Assembly: GCA_958510875.1 (NCBI GenBank)
Contig: OY294068.1
Location: 181,381,411-181,445,410 of the forward strand
Reading direction: 5' to 3'
Length of the DNA: 64,000 nt
Source: Endomychus coccineus
Taxonomy: Eukaryota; Arthropoda; Insecta; Coleoptera; Endomychidae
Part shown: positions 34,450-46,841 of the stretch, piece after piece
How the letters are laid out: each line of letters opens with the position of its first letter
Position numbering within the stretch: the stretch's first letter is position 1
Notes under the pieces: model-generated
Told to the model about the DNA's origin: nothing
The model's input: the letters and a program-made list of their open reading frames with translations, nothing else
The model's database searches: none
Made by a program: the position numbers and the translations under genes

Positions 34450-35390
34450 ACCTGCTTTGTGTAATAAATGCATATTTAGGTTTAGTTCAGTATGTAGAAA
34501 AATTTAAATGTCTGTTTATTTTTAAGTAAATCAATCAATTTACGTGTTTCAAGTATTCTTTATTTGCATATTTTCAACATTTTGGTGCATATTTTGACTA
34601 AATGATTTGCATATTTATCCGCATATTTTTGAGTTTTCCAATACGGGTTTCCCCCTATATCATGCCTCAAACTGTGAAGTTATCAAGACTCCTGGACTTT
34701 TATTTCATTTTCGATCAAGGATCTAATCAGAAGGTTTATGACTGGTTGATATTGGAACATTACATTGTTCAATATACGTAAAACCGATGCATAATGTGCT
34801 ATTTAATAGTTACCCATCAACCATATAGTTTTATTGCTAACAAATGAAGCATTAAATTTAACAACATGCTCTTTACGGTGCTCAGCCCTTAGAATCCAGT
34901 TTGCCTGAGAAACGTGATTGTGCGTTGAGTAATATAATGTTTTATGACTCAGTTATTCAGAATCATAAAATAAACGACACACGTGCCTTAAATGACGTCT
35001 TTTCATTTAAAGACTTGTGTGACATACTTTCGCTACTATGTAGAATTACACTGGGAAATAAATTTAAATTCTTAAGGTCTTAGTGAATATCAATTGGAGT
35101 TTGCCTTCACAAATGAAATGGATGCAAATCGAGGTACTGCATGTTATATCATAAGAAGAGTCATAATTCTTTGAAACGCGTAAGAACTTTGAAGCAGTGC
35201 GTTGCATTGTGAATAATTCTTACAGTTGGACATCTATCTTCTGGTAGATGAAGTATTATTTCAAAATATCTTCATTTAATAACTCAAAATTCCTACTTGG
35301 TGGCTAATAGATCAATTCAAGATGGTCTGGCATCCAAATTGAAATTTCACCACCTTTTATGAGATAGATGATGTCAGGTATAACTATTCC
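34450..35390. other. No recognised gene
   Basis: GCATATTT is repeated several times at 34450-34640, perhaps a terminus of the hAT-like element. The rest holds nothing I can support. Confidence 0.3.
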
Positions 35391-35399
35391 CATTTCTTC

Positions 35400-35720
35400 C
35401 ATAACAATGCCCAGGATCACCACCATCAGCATCCTCTCATGAGACCATCATGTGAGGTCCATTGTGAAAACCACTTCACATTATATTCTCTGCTAAGAGC
35501 TACTTTACATCCCAGTAGCTCCTCATAATCCACAAAGCGCAGATTCGACCTGTCCTGGAGTACTGTTCACATGCTTGGAGTTCGGTTCCTAAGCATACGC
35601 TGAAGCTCTTGGATTCTATCCAGAAGAGTTCGTTTGATTGATGATATCACAGTCACGAGTTCATTGGCCTCTTCAGAACATCGTAGGAAGAGCTCTAGAT
35701 ATTTTCATTTATCTAACAAA
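35400..35720 (+). mobile_element. Non-LTR element fragment, family X (plus strand)
   Basis: The frame reads KSYFTSQ, then KAQIRPVLEYCSHAWSSVPK and TLKLLDSIQK. It closely matches 16277-16965 (RAKKYFTSQQ) and 39724-41100 (KAQIRSDLKYCSHFWS), so it belongs to the same family. Both ends are truncated, and a head-on LINE starts at 35730. Confidence 0.75.
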
Positions 35721-35729
35721 CTCATATAG

Positions 35730-36965
35730 ATATTCAGAGAACAAAAAGACATAATGCCGCATTTACGGAACAAATGACGGCAATGTTCTCTTCTCCCAAC
35801 TTTGCTATAATTCTCATGGCAATTTTTTGAGCTCTAAACATGTTCATTGCATGTGGTGATGCCCTCCGTATCAAAATACCATATGCTAGATGGGAATGAA
35901 ATAAGTCATAATAACAAAAATTAGAGTATTGGTAGATTTCTTAGTATATAAGTTACTGTAGATAGTTAAGATCTTAGGACTGTGTCGTGAGAGCACCAAT
36001 GCAGACTGTCGTCGATAGTTATACCTAATACTTCAACACTACAATTGTTATTGATTTTACGATTTGAAGATGCGTTTTGTCATGATTCGGCTTTAATCTG
36101 TTACTTGTAAACCACTTTTCAGAGTTGTTTTCAGTAGTTTTTTGAGTCTAACTGTGAGTCATCAGCAAATAATACACTGGATTCAATAGAGAGAGGTAGC
36201 TCATTGATTTTAATAAGACAACAGGAGTTGCTCCAGAACTGAGGCGTGAGGGATACCATGCATCGTAATTTCCACATTTGACTCTGTATTATTGGTTTCA
36301 ACGTATTGACTCCTATTGGAGAGGTATGTTTTGAAAAAGTCAAGTTGTCTAAATCTCGCTCCATAGAATTCCAGTTTCTGCAGCAGAATTTCATGGGAGA
36401 CACTGTCGAAGGCCTTACTGAGATCACACAGAGTCAAGATAGATGAATACACCATCAACAACTGACAATATAGCTTTAGGAGTGGACCGGTGTTTTATGA
36501 AGTCATATTGAGAATTAGAAAATAAGTTATTAGTTTTGAGGTAATTTGAAAGTCTGTCTTTAATAATTATTTCAAATATTTGGCCAAATATTGGTATAAT
36601 TGAGATAGGTCTGTTATTACTGACTGAATCCCGATCATCTTTCTTGAAAATTGGTGTCACAACAGAGACTTTAAATGAATCTGGAAAAATACCGTCACAA
36701 AAGCATTTGTTAATAAGGGTTAGGAGACGTACGGCTATCACAGCCTCCTTCATTATTTTACTGTTACAGCACGCTCCAAGTCTAACAGAGTGAAGGAGGA
36801 TGTGGGTTTGCTTCATTTGTGTGGAAACTCTGAGCTGTTACATTTAGAGATGGACAGATTGCTCACTACATTATCGACCACAGAAGTAAAAAATGTATTG
36901 AATGTTTGAGATGATACATTCAGCAGCCTCTCATCTTTCTTTTTGATTATATTTCAGCAATCCAT
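35730..36965 (-). mobile_element. Non-LTR retrotransposon, reverse transcriptase largely recognisable
   Basis: In minus-strand order there is an N-terminal FNTFFTSVVDNVVSNL (36860-36930). The RT fingers follow with VVTPIFKKDDRDSVSNNRPI and SIIPIFGQIFEIIIKDRL, and the palm with LCDLSKAFDSVSHEILLQKL. Next come GIPHASVLEQLLL (normally GVPQGSVLGPLLF), FADDSQL with both catalytic Asp residues, the thumb WFTSNRLKPNHDKTHL, and AQKIAMRIIAKLG near the C-terminus. Frameshifts and stops break it into at least four frames. This is a Jockey/CR1-like element without its endonuclease or 3' tail. Confidence 0.85.
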
Positions 36966-36969
36966 CCCT

Positions 36970-37960
36970 ATCTGAACGGTATGGAAATTTATCATGAGCC
37001 CTCTTTTCAGTATAAAACAGCAATAAAGTTCGATGGGGGTGTGAAGAACTTGGACGCTGTGGTCAATGACAGACTCCTCATATTTTTGGAGTTACATCTA
37101 TTCATGGACTTTGCTGGGAAAAAACAATTGATCGGAAAGATAGAAATTGGTTCGAGAACATCGAACTAATTTTATAGGTTCAACACTGATGAAAGATCTA
37201 TCACGAAACGTTAGTATCATTCTCAAAATAGATGCACATAGGTTCGCATTCTGGAGATTCCCTATTCTGCCAATTTTAAAGGTTTTTCACATATAATTTA
37301 ACCATAATTCACAGTAAAATGCAATATTCAATTACATTAAAGATCAAGAACGCTTACTTCCGAGTGTCGCGTTTCAATGAGCCACAATCGTAAATGGAAA
37401 CAGCTTCCTTTAATATGCCATTCAAAATATTAGTTTGATTCTTGTGCGTCGTCATTACAATTAACTTTAATTAACAACGAGACGTCAAGATGGAACAAGT
37501 GAATTCGCTCCCCTTCTTAGTTTGACGCTTTCATAATTGCATCAAGGATGGCGGTTGATATTAATGAATGATGGGAGACTCGAAATGCGTTGCAATGCAA
37601 ATTTTACAGTGAACTTTCGTTACTGGGGGAAATCCAGACACAACTAGAGGTCACTTAACTAACTCAATTTAATAGTTGGGATTTATTGTTCTTCACCTCA
37701 GTGTAGAGCGCTTGAGAACAACAATTCTACATTCACAAAAACTTTCCCACTATTTAATACTTGACTTTATTAAGGGTCTTGCATCTCATACGATGTCGGG
37801 TAAATTCATTCACCATCGATTCCGTAACCGAAAGGTAAGTTTGGAAACAAATTGATTCAACTTCTTTAGCAATAATACATATGAACATGATTGGTAACCG
37901 TAGATCTCCGTTGAACAAATCCATGTTGGGATGGTGATATCATATGCGAGAAAATACTAT
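36970..37960. other. No recognised feature
   Basis: Short frames only (for example 36981-37169), no motif recognised. Confidence 0.3.
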
Positions 37961-37967
37961 AAATGTG

Positions 37968-38760
37968 TTAATACCGACACATATCAAAGACCTTAGATGA
38001 GTTAGACAATATCGCAATTGGACGATAATTGAGTATAATACCAGCATCACCAGATTTGTAAACGGGAATAATCTTTGGTTTCTTCCAAACATTAGGAAAT
38101 GTATTGGACTTCAAACTGAGATTGAACAAAATCTGTGGTCGGACAACAAACACAGAGGCGCAATCTTTTATTAAGAAGCTTGGTATTTGATCATGCACAG
38201 AGGTGCATTCATTAAGGTTTTTAATAGTAGTTTCAATTTCTGATTGACTCATTGATACAATATTTAATGATGAGCTAATGTTGATCGAATCTGGAATATT
38301 GCTGAAATAGTTATCGTTATTGGGTTCAGAGTATACACTGACAGAGAATGTACCAAATGCTTCAACAATTTCTTTTGAATCATCTAATAGTGTTTCATTA
38401 AGACTCACAGAACCAGGAATTCTAGTCGTGCCTTTTTTCATTTATAAAGTTCCAAAAACTTTTTTTATCACGAGTGATGGAGTTGCCGATTTCCTCTAAA
38501 TAGAGATTATAAGCGTCCTTCATTCGAACTTCGGTAAAGATCTCAGTTGCTTAGAATCTCCAAGATTATGACAACTTTTATGTTTTAAATACATAGTTCT
38601 AGTATTATTTTTATATTTTATTAGATTGATAGTAGACCTGTCAAAACTGTGTGTATAGCCACGTTTTTTATTTCGAAATAATGGTACATTTACATCAAAT
38701 ACAGAGTTTAACATACAATAGACTTCAAAGCAGGCTTCATCAATATTAGGGTAATCATTC
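37968..38760 (-). mobile_element. Non-LTR retrotransposon, linker and RT N-terminus
   Basis: The minus strand reads VPLFRNKKRGY, RSTINLIKYKNN, NLYLEEIGNSITRDKKSFWN, then after a frameshift RIPGSVSLNETLLDDSKEIV. QIPSFLIKDCASV follows, then WKKPKIIPVYKSGDAGIIL and NYRPIAILSNSSKVFD. This is the endonuclease-RT linker and first RT blocks. The 3' part is missing, which is unusual for target-primed insertion and suggests later deletion. Confidence 0.85.
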
Positions 38761-38769
38761 AGAATGATA

Positions 38770-39720
38770 TATTATTATAGTTTCGGTGTTAATATAGTGT
38801 GAAATCATTTTGAACTTCCTAAAGCTGTAGAAAAATACTAATTCACACAAGACTTACGTCACATTCAGAAAACAATAGTCACAAAATATGAAATGGCCAA
38901 ATTGATATTTGTTAATGCACCACTCGTCAACGATTTTGTAAATAAACTGCCACCCAAACCACTGTCTACCCCATCCCTAAATTATTACCACATTGAATTT
39001 GATTTCCAATATTTAAGGACAATTTTGCATTTAGGTCTAGTTAATAACTCCAAGATTTGGGAATGCCACAACGTCGTGGAATAATTTTTCAGTTTTATCT
39101 AGAAATTAAATGTTACAAGTTTTTGTATAAATTGAAGTTTTATTTCCGCACTTTGAAAGAGAAAGTTTTAATACATGCCCGCTTATAAACTTATCCATAT
39201 AACTGTAAATGGTAATGGTGTTGATACAAATTGAATTTGTTGCCTACACCACTATAATCACATTCATAAACAAATCCAACCAAACCATCCAAAACGACTA
39301 CATTTAGCATTTACAAACTAGCCATTTTCCCTAGACCACTTTACTCACGAGTACAGTTTCGCGGTTTGTGGTACTTCACCTCGCTATATTTATAATCAGT
39401 TCCGTATTTCTTAGTCCACTTGAACTCCCGAATATGGAACATACATTAGTTAGTTACTAGTTAATGTGCTCAGTTTCGAGAATCATGATATAAGAGACGA
39501 ATGGATGCAACAACTGCACATCTCTTCCTCATACAATGTCGAATATATAATATTCTACTACTTTCAACTGTAGAATTCTATCATTTAGATACTGGGATTG
39601 TTGGAATTATTATCAAGCTCACCTACTCTTATCAATGTTAAGTACTTTGAATGAATTATGACCATACATACATAGTTTATGTGAAATAACTACAAAATCT
39701 CTGGTTGTTACACTTGAATA
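38770..39720. other. No recognised feature
   Basis: The frame at 38893-39084 has no recognisable motif. The rest is AT-rich. Confidence 0.3.
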
Positions 39721-39723
39721 AAA

Positions 39724-41100
39724 ATGGGCGTAGGAACTAACCACTCAAAGGGAACTAACGCCTCGAAAGAAGCATATGATGTAAAAATAAAATCAAAGCT
39801 TTTCGATAACCCAAATGGCACCCACTTGTTTTGGACTTTCACCAACGTAATTTGTAGAAACTTCCCTTCCATTTTATTCCTTCCTCTAACCAAAGCTGAT
39901 GGCACACTGGTTATTATACCAGATCAAGAAAACGCCAACCTTTTTATTGAAATCATTGCAGCCAATTTTTTCAAACCGCAAGGGAAGGACCGTACTAATA
40001 TTGCTGCCATCATTAGCTATATGCCTGAAATTGTCTTTCATCAGCAAACAATTAAGAACATTCTGCTTGATTTCAATACCAAAATAGCTATGGGGCCACC
40101 CGGAATTCCACCTGTCATTCTCGAGGAATATACCCCTGAATTGACAACACTAGTTTACTGCAAGTTGCTTACTCTTTCATACAAACTTAATGTGTTTCCT
40201 TCCAGTTAGAAGACAGCTAGAGTTCAACCAATCTGAAAGAAGAGATACCCTTCTTCATAATTAGAGAACCTATTTATTATCTGTGATCTCCAAAGGGATG
40301 GAGAAAGCAATCAGCAATCAAAAACGAGCTCATCCAATACCTTAAGAATGACCAGCAATATGGCTTTTGCCAGCAGAGATTAACTACGTAACACATGTAT
40401 GGCAGAAATCCATTGAAAAATATGACGAATCTCTAGCTGTAGAATTGGATATCTCCAAAGCTTTTGATCGACTCTGGCACCATCTCATGGGATGATCTTG
40501 TGATGTGCATTGCGAAAACTTGATTTTCTATTATGAGACAAGAACTACTTTACAACCCAGCCGCTCCTCATTATCTGCAAAGCACAAATTCGATCTGACC
40601 TGAAGTACTGTTCACATTTTTGGAGTGTGGCTCACAAAGATACGCTGAAGCTTTCCGATTTTATCCAGAAGAAAACTATTCGTCACACTTACATGTTCAT
40701 TGACCTCTCTAGAACATCGTTGAAAGGTGGGAGACCTTTTCTAGAGATATTTCCATTGTCGGTGTTCATCACAAATCTCGTCTGTTGTTCCACCATGAGA
40801 GATCCCAGATAGGCGAACCAGACGAGCTCACACTAGTCAGTTCTTCACTGTCAAGTTCGAGTTCTGTCAATCTTCTTCCTGCCGTACTTAATTTTTTTAG
40901 CGAACAGCGTAGTTATGGAACTCTTTACCCAGTGAGGTCCTATGCCTATAACCTCCAAAACTTCAAGAAAAATACGCTTCCTAAGTTCCACTGCTGGCTC
41001 GCACGAAGTATAAAAAGAAAATTTAAGTCAACCTTCGCCATTTGAGACAATTATTTGTGTAAATACTGGTACAATAAAGACAGTATCATTATTATTATAC
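39724..41100 (+). mobile_element. Non-LTR element of family X, longest copy
   Basis: The first 161-codon frame (39724-40209) covers the linker before the RT: FKPQGKDRTNIAAIISYMPE, then TKIAMGPPGIPPVILEEYTP. Frames then break through ISKGMEKAI, VELDISKAFDRLWHHL and KAQIRSDLKYCSHFWS with TLKLSDFIQKKTIR. The last part is LLPAVLNFFSEQRSYGTLYP, then a TGA at 41043-41045. It ends in TATCATTATTATTATA, an (ATT)n tail. An internal deletion removed most of the palm after KAFD, so it cannot be active. Confidence 0.82.
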
Positions 41101-41159
41101 ATAAAGTGCGAATGAGTCAGAAAATATAATGCGAGGGATTTGGATCATGCCCAATAAGC

Positions 41160-42110
41160 GCCATATGATGAATCCTTCCTGCCAGTATGTCCGGGGAGGG
41201 AATTTCCCGAACCCCACTGGTAAGAGCAGGGTTCTATCCAAGTCCCTATTGACTGTGCATGGTCAGTACCCGAGCTGAAACGCAGCTCACCCGTCAAAGG
41301 TGAAGGATTGTAACAATGTTACTTCCCAACACCCGGTAGCCAGCATGCGGCTTTCAACCACTGGCCGTCAGAGACCAACGCTTTAACTGGAGAGGAGATG
41401 ATCGTTTGAACCATCTGGGCCCCTTTCTCCGTCGGCCTCTCATCATCGGCCTAGCACATAGCATTGCCTTGGCTCGAATCCATTGCCCAGAAACCTGGGA
41501 TAGGAAGCACCGATACCGGACTTTAGAACTAAAGCTATGTGGTGCAGCATTTATCCATGCAGAGACAGCTGTTTTATTCGCCCCCGGCGGTACTAATTTA
41601 GACGGAACCACTACGAGCGATGCTTGCTAGACTATATTATTGCTCCTTTTGGGCTATAGCCAACTCCACCCCCTCGTGTTGCCTGTTTCACCAGGAACGT
41701 TTGATGAGTCGCCGTTTGACTCCATTCAAATAGCCTACCGCATATGTCTACCAAGCCCGTGAATCCATTTCGGCCAGAATTCTTGGACAAGAAGGCACGA
41801 TATCATGGTTTTAGTGGTGAAATATATGTGGTCCACAGTTCACCGGTTTTTTTCTAGTGACAACTGTTAGTTTTGTCCCGCCTCACAGGATTACTTATCT
41901 CGAGACCCGCCCAAAGGACGTTGCTTGCTGAACCTACTCTCGGACTACCTCGGCAATATAGTTCTCTCTCGAGTGCATGTTACGACAACCTACTTCTCAT
42001 GTCTAATATTCTGATAAAGTGTTAATATATTGACATATTCAATCATTCCGACGCTAATGTCATAATCCTAAAGCCGCCGTCGCACTAGCCCCCGTGGACT
42101 GTCTTAACCC
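41160..42110. other. GC-shifted segment of unknown nature
   Basis: Base composition is clearly more GC-rich than the flanks, and both strands carry open frames (41354-41611 minus, 41406-41630 plus) without a recognisable domain. It could be the 5' untranslated part of a non-LTR element or another transferred sequence. No termini were found. Confidence 0.35.
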
Positions 42111-42252
42111 ATAATGGTTCATTATGCATCGGTTGCTACGCAAAAATACATAACATAAATATGATATTCTACACAGAACGTAACCTTTATGATTCAATTT
42201 ACGGTTGTTTAATGAACATAAATTTTGTGTTCGCATAAAAAGATTATTAGGC

Positions 42253-42595
42253 TATACATTTGGCGAATGTGCCAGGATAACACATTAGAATAAAACCTCT
42301 GTTCGAAGCGACAACATAAATCAATCGATGCATGAGGACGCAGAATGGAAATCCAATTTGCTTTTAAAACAGGGCCGATGATGTCCACAAAACAAAGAAG
42401 ATCAACATTTGCTACAATATAATGAGAAACATCAAGATTGTTGCGCATTACATATGGCGAATGCGCTGGGATATATCATTTGAATATAACCCTTGTTCGT
42501 GACGGATACGTAAATCAAACTCGGTAGAAGGACGCAAACTGAAAATACTATTTGCTATAAAAACCGAACCAGTGAAACCGAATCGATATCCATAA
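42253..42595. repeat. Diverged direct duplication, period about 194 bp
   Basis: 42253-42385 and 42447-42595 share the order ATTTGGCGAATG, TAATAACC-like ATAAAACC, AAATCAA, GGACGCA and GATATCC-like blocks. A partial third unit may follow to 42720. It is non-coding. Confidence 0.55.
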
Positions 42596-42719
42596 CCGTA
42601 AAAATGATACGAAAAATATGTTTGCAGTAAAACTCAAGTCGCGTTAAACTTGGGAACCTGCAGAAGAGCCGTTGCTACAAAACGGATAACGTTTTATATG
42701 CGCAATATGTATCTGATGA

Positions 42720-43630
42720 ATTCGATTCTTGTGTGATGTAACGTCATGCGTTTCACGAGAAAATTAATTTGGAGTTTTAAGACTCTATACGTGAAGCTGC
42801 AGGATATACATTATAGGGGTCTTACTTGAAGGTTAGACACATCATCGTACTGTTTCTTGTATTAAATCAACGAACCTTAAGCGTTGTTGCATTCAAAAAG
42901 ATGCATTTTTCTCTGTGGAAATGCTAAAATTCATGTCATGGAAAATAAACTGGTAACATTTTTTTCAAATGACTTCTAGAATCGGTTCTGCCGTTTTTCT
43001 TTAACTTTGCCCATTTTTCTTTCGGATTAAAGCTAGTTGAAATTAATAGATTTTTATTTCATAATAATTACCTAGCTTCGTTTGGATGCTTTGTTATTTT
43101 CTAATTTTCGAATATCAAAGAATTCGGAACGTGTGTACTGATTTGACTCAATACTGAATAGAGGCTTCATTACTGAATGTTTGATTTTGTGCGGAGCTGA
43201 AATCAAACAAATCAGCTCCAGTTTGGAAAAATGTAATCATATGTGGATAAAGTAACGATATCGTAAATAAATCATGAGCCTTCATGTGATGGAGTAAAGT
43301 ACATCTAGACGTTTCGGATTTATTCATCGTAACTTTTCAATAACGAGCCTGATTAAAATTATATAAGCAAGTCTGTTGCTCAGAACTCTTGATATTGGGC
43401 GAAAATCGTCATGGCATTTTTCATTCATACGAGGAAAAATAATCAAATCAAGTAGGTAATGTGTCGAACTATCATTACTACATAAACATTATTGAATAAT
43501 GAGATTTTTCCAAAGGGCTCCATTCATTATTGTCTGATGATACAAAATATACTGACTCAATACATATCTTCTAATATCCATCCAATCAAGGTGAGGTTAG
43601 CTTGAGTCCGACTATAGCTTACATTAATAC
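42720..43630. other. No recognised feature
   Basis: AT-rich sequence with no supported gene or repeat. Confidence 0.3.
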
Positions 43631-43634
43631 AAAT

Positions 43635-44740
43635 CAGGAAATAAAAAAGGCAACACCGCATACCTCATTCTGGAAAAAACCACTGATAAAGCAATAACGG
43701 CCCTGAGAACCTGTCATCGGGGGGAACCTGGAGAATCACACCACGAATGGAGCACTGGGTGTACACCACCATAGTGAGACCCATTGTAACATAGGTACGC
43801 CGCAATAGTGTTGTGACCAAAAATAGAAATATTTCCTGAACAGAGTTCAGAGGCTGACGTGCTAAGGAATAATGGGTGCAATCTCGACCACAATCAACGG
43901 CTGCGATGAAAAAGCTGTTGGGGTTAGAGCATAGTCAAAGTGTACCAGGTCTGCCGGAGCCTCCCTTCTACTCTTTTTGAAATTTTAGTGCAATCTGATT
44001 GGTCGTTTATTTCGTTTATTTAATGTCATTAATGTCATAGACGACGACATAATATGATGTTGTTACGTGCCGGCGACGAGCTGCTGAGAGCAAGGCTGTG
44101 ATTGGAGGAGCTGGGTGACGTCACCCAGCGCGAGAAACGATCGAAGGGAGGCTCCGGCAGACCTGGTATACTTTGACTATGGGTTAGAGCCACTGCACCT
44201 TGCCATTCAGACAGAAGCCATACGAAGGACGTATCGCTTTGATCTTATTGGACAAGAAAAGACCGACCGCAAAGGCCGAGGCATTGTTGGATTGCTTGGA
44301 TCACCTGGGCCATTGGGAATGAGATCCGACAGGATCAATGTTCACAGCACTTCCTTACCTTTCACGATTAAAACCTTAAATGGGGGGTGGGAGAACACAG
44401 GTGGAAATTCTCATACGATACCAGGGGATTATGTATGGTTTACCGAAGACACCAAGACCGAACAAAGCACAGGCGTTGAAATAGTCGAGACAAAAGACCA
44501 AGGAGAAATATTTTCTTTGAACCTAGGGACATTCGTGACAGAATTTCAAGCAAAAATACTAGCAACTACAACTTGTGCTCGAATTATGAGGGAGATAGAG
44601 CTATATTCCTGGATATTATATTTAAAGTCGGTAGCAGTTAGTTCTCCCATTGGGAGATTTATCGTCATTACAATACTCTCTCCTGCAGGAAACGAGTTAA
44701 TTATCAGAATAATTGAAGTGTTTTAGGTTAGGATATTTCG
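43635..44740 (+). mobile_element. RNase H-bearing non-LTR element, copy 1, interrupted by a MITE
   Basis: The RT C-terminus starts LEKTTDKAITALRTC and runs to the IVRPIV-like block and the 'K..GL' linker. After the MITE (43930-44181) it continues LEPLHLAIQTEAIRRTYRFD, then FTIKTLNGGWENTGGN and an RNase H region WFTEDTKTEQSTGVEI (normally FTDGSKT). It ends LNLGTFVTEFQAKILA, after which homology to copy 2 stops near 44600. Both copies (this and 54500-55935) belong to one family of the I/LOA/R1-like type. Confidence 0.82.
43930..44181. mobile_element. MITE with 39-bp TIRs and intact target duplication
   Basis: The left TIR CATAGTCAAAGTGTACCAGG and the right TIR complement CATAGTCAAAGTATACCAGG continue for 39 bp with one mismatch. 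The flanks repeat GGTTAGAG (8 bp; GGGTTAGAGC, 10 bp, if the outermost base is counted in the duplication). The insertion splits a LINE coding region, and removing one repeat restores the sequence seen in the sister copy. The 8-bp duplication points to hAT- or P-type transposition. There is no coding content. Confidence 0.9.
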
Positions 44741-44744
44741 AACA

Positions 44745-45690
44745 CTCTGCGAAATGTTTTACGAACGTGCTCTGATAACAATGCTACTTCACCGGACTTA
44801 TCGGTTTGGTTATTTCATTTCTTACTTATTAGAAATTATGATTCAAATATGTCGATATGAGCATTATTGAAAATGGGACACGTTACTGACCCCAGTGTCT
44901 AAATTATGCCTACAATATGTATTTGATTTCTAAAGGTTCAGATTGCTGGACCAAACCTCACATCGTGCTATAACAATAGACATGTAGTTGGATTTATGCT
45001 AGTATGATTTTGCGGTGACCACTTGAAACCAGATCACGCTCTCGGATGGAAAGGCACATCATGATTCGAATCTGATGACCGTTTCAGGGATCTTTTGTAG
45101 CGAGATTGGTGTGCATTGTTCCGACAGCGATACCATTTTTACAGAAGCATTGTGTATCCGACGTTCCCTATGCACCGTTCCTCCGTTTCCAACTAAAAGA
45201 ACCATTTATCTACTTAACTGGATTTCAATCATAGTCAAAATTTCGATATGCTATCTGATTTATTTTCTCGCGATATATACGAGTCTTATTAATAAGAGTT
45301 TGAGCTGTCGTGGGCGCGAAATTTATTAACTTTTCTTTGTGGAAGAACTCGTGGCTTTCTAAGAACTATATTACAGAAGTTTTGAATTATAACTGAAATA
45401 AGCGCTTAGGATCTGTTCACGTTGATTTCGAATTCATATTATTTTATCACAGTATTTCATACTTGTTTGGAATTATTATCTGTAATTCATGAAGATGTTC
45501 CTTTTTAGAATATTATGACGATTCCAAGACTAGTCGATCTAATAATATAATAATCAAACTTAACAGGAAACCCATTGATAAGGTGGCAGTTTGAAACCAA
45601 TGGTGATTATATTCTCACGTTCACCTCCTAATTCTCAGTTAACACTAGCTTTTTTAATTCCATATACAGAATGTCCCGGGAGTAATGATT
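44745..45690. other. No recognised feature
   Basis: The frame at 45075-45329 has no motif. The rest is AT-rich. Confidence 0.3.
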
Positions 45691-46045
45691 TTTTATTAAA
45701 AATGCAAACATCAATAATGATTCTTGATCTAGGTATGAATTATTTATAAATTTTTGGAAAAAGTCACACCAACACAATCAAATATAAAATTCTCGGGAAA
45801 AAGGTAACATTAACACTTGTGTTTTAATTAGTTAAGTTAGTATAAATCTGACTTAGTGTCTGAATATCTTTCTTATGATTTACAGATTTGGAGTCACGTT
45901 TTATGTGAATCATCATACAGAAGAGTATGATATGAATGTCGCACATAAGCCTAGTAACTGTGTTGGAAAATATTTCTCAAATCTAAGACCCTTAATACCA
46001 AAAGATAAACAAATCCACACAGTATACAAATTAAATTGTTAAGAT

Positions 46046-46336
46046 TGCGATGGGACTTATACTGAAATCTCTAAACAATATTCACAAAAAAGTATGTATG
46101 GCCATAAGTATAGCACAAGAAATAAAAACTTGGAAAATTCCACCGCCCTTGCTAAACACTGCTTTGATTAAAATCATCAACTCGATTACAATAACGTTAA
46201 TATTTCAACTAAGGAAACCAATTATTATAAGAAATCTATTCTGGAGATGATTTACATAAGACGTGACTCCAAATCTGTAAATCATAGGACAGATATTCAG
46301 ACACTAAGTCAGATTTATACCAACTTAATTAATTAA
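46046..46336 (+). pseudogene. Penelope-like GIY-YIG endonuclease, C-terminal part
   Basis: The frame of 97 codons starts CDGTYTEISKQYSQKSMYGH and ends QTLSQIYTNLIN-stop. It includes NSTALAKHCFD, then LDYNNVNISTKETNYYKKSI and LEMIYI. These are the expected Cys-rich start, the AxxKH block, the K-E-T-N-Y-Y-K-K-x-x-L-E-M block with the catalytic Glu, and the NxxTD end of the endonuclease. One internal stop (TAA after HCFD, probably from GAA) and the Y-T-E in place of Y-I-G make it inactive. The reverse transcriptase half is missing. Confidence 0.8.
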
Positions 46337-46718
46337 AACTCTTGCAAATTCCAACATGCGTCTTTATAATGGTAAAAGTATATTTTAGGTAGAATGCCAA
46401 TAGCATATTTCCAATAACTGACACACCTTTTTCTATTAGCTCGTAAATCTAACATCTGGTTTGAAAGTGCATACTTGAACATAATGTTCTCGTTTCGTGT
46501 CGTTCATAGACTTTGTTGACATGAACTCGCATTTATTAAGAGTACTGCTTAAGAGTGAATTATTGATATATTAGACTTATAACATTGATGTATTACAATT
46601 TCGATTATTCGTGTTTCCGTTCGTTTCGGCGACGTGGGCATTTTAATTGAGATTAGTGCGATATAGACGCTTTGTGTAATCGAATTAGTTTCAAGTAATC
46701 TAGTTTCAGACATAATGA

Positions 46719-46760
46719 GTCTTCTGATGATGGTCGTGAGACCGAAACGTACGTAATGAC
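46719..46760 (+). ncRNA. Hammerhead ribozyme motif (copy B, forward)
   Basis: GTCTT, CTGATGA, stem II GGTC-gtga-GACC, GAAA, stem III ACG-TA-CGT and a cleavable GTA follow in order. All core bases are present. Stem I pairs 4 of 5 with ATGAC. Short stem III hammerheads are known from Penelope-like elements, where they may act as dimers. Confidence 0.82.
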
Positions 46761-46841
46761 GAGAAAATATAAAACATAAGTTTTAATTTGACCTATTTTC
46801 CGAGAATTTTATATATAAAACATATGATTATTATTTTTTTT

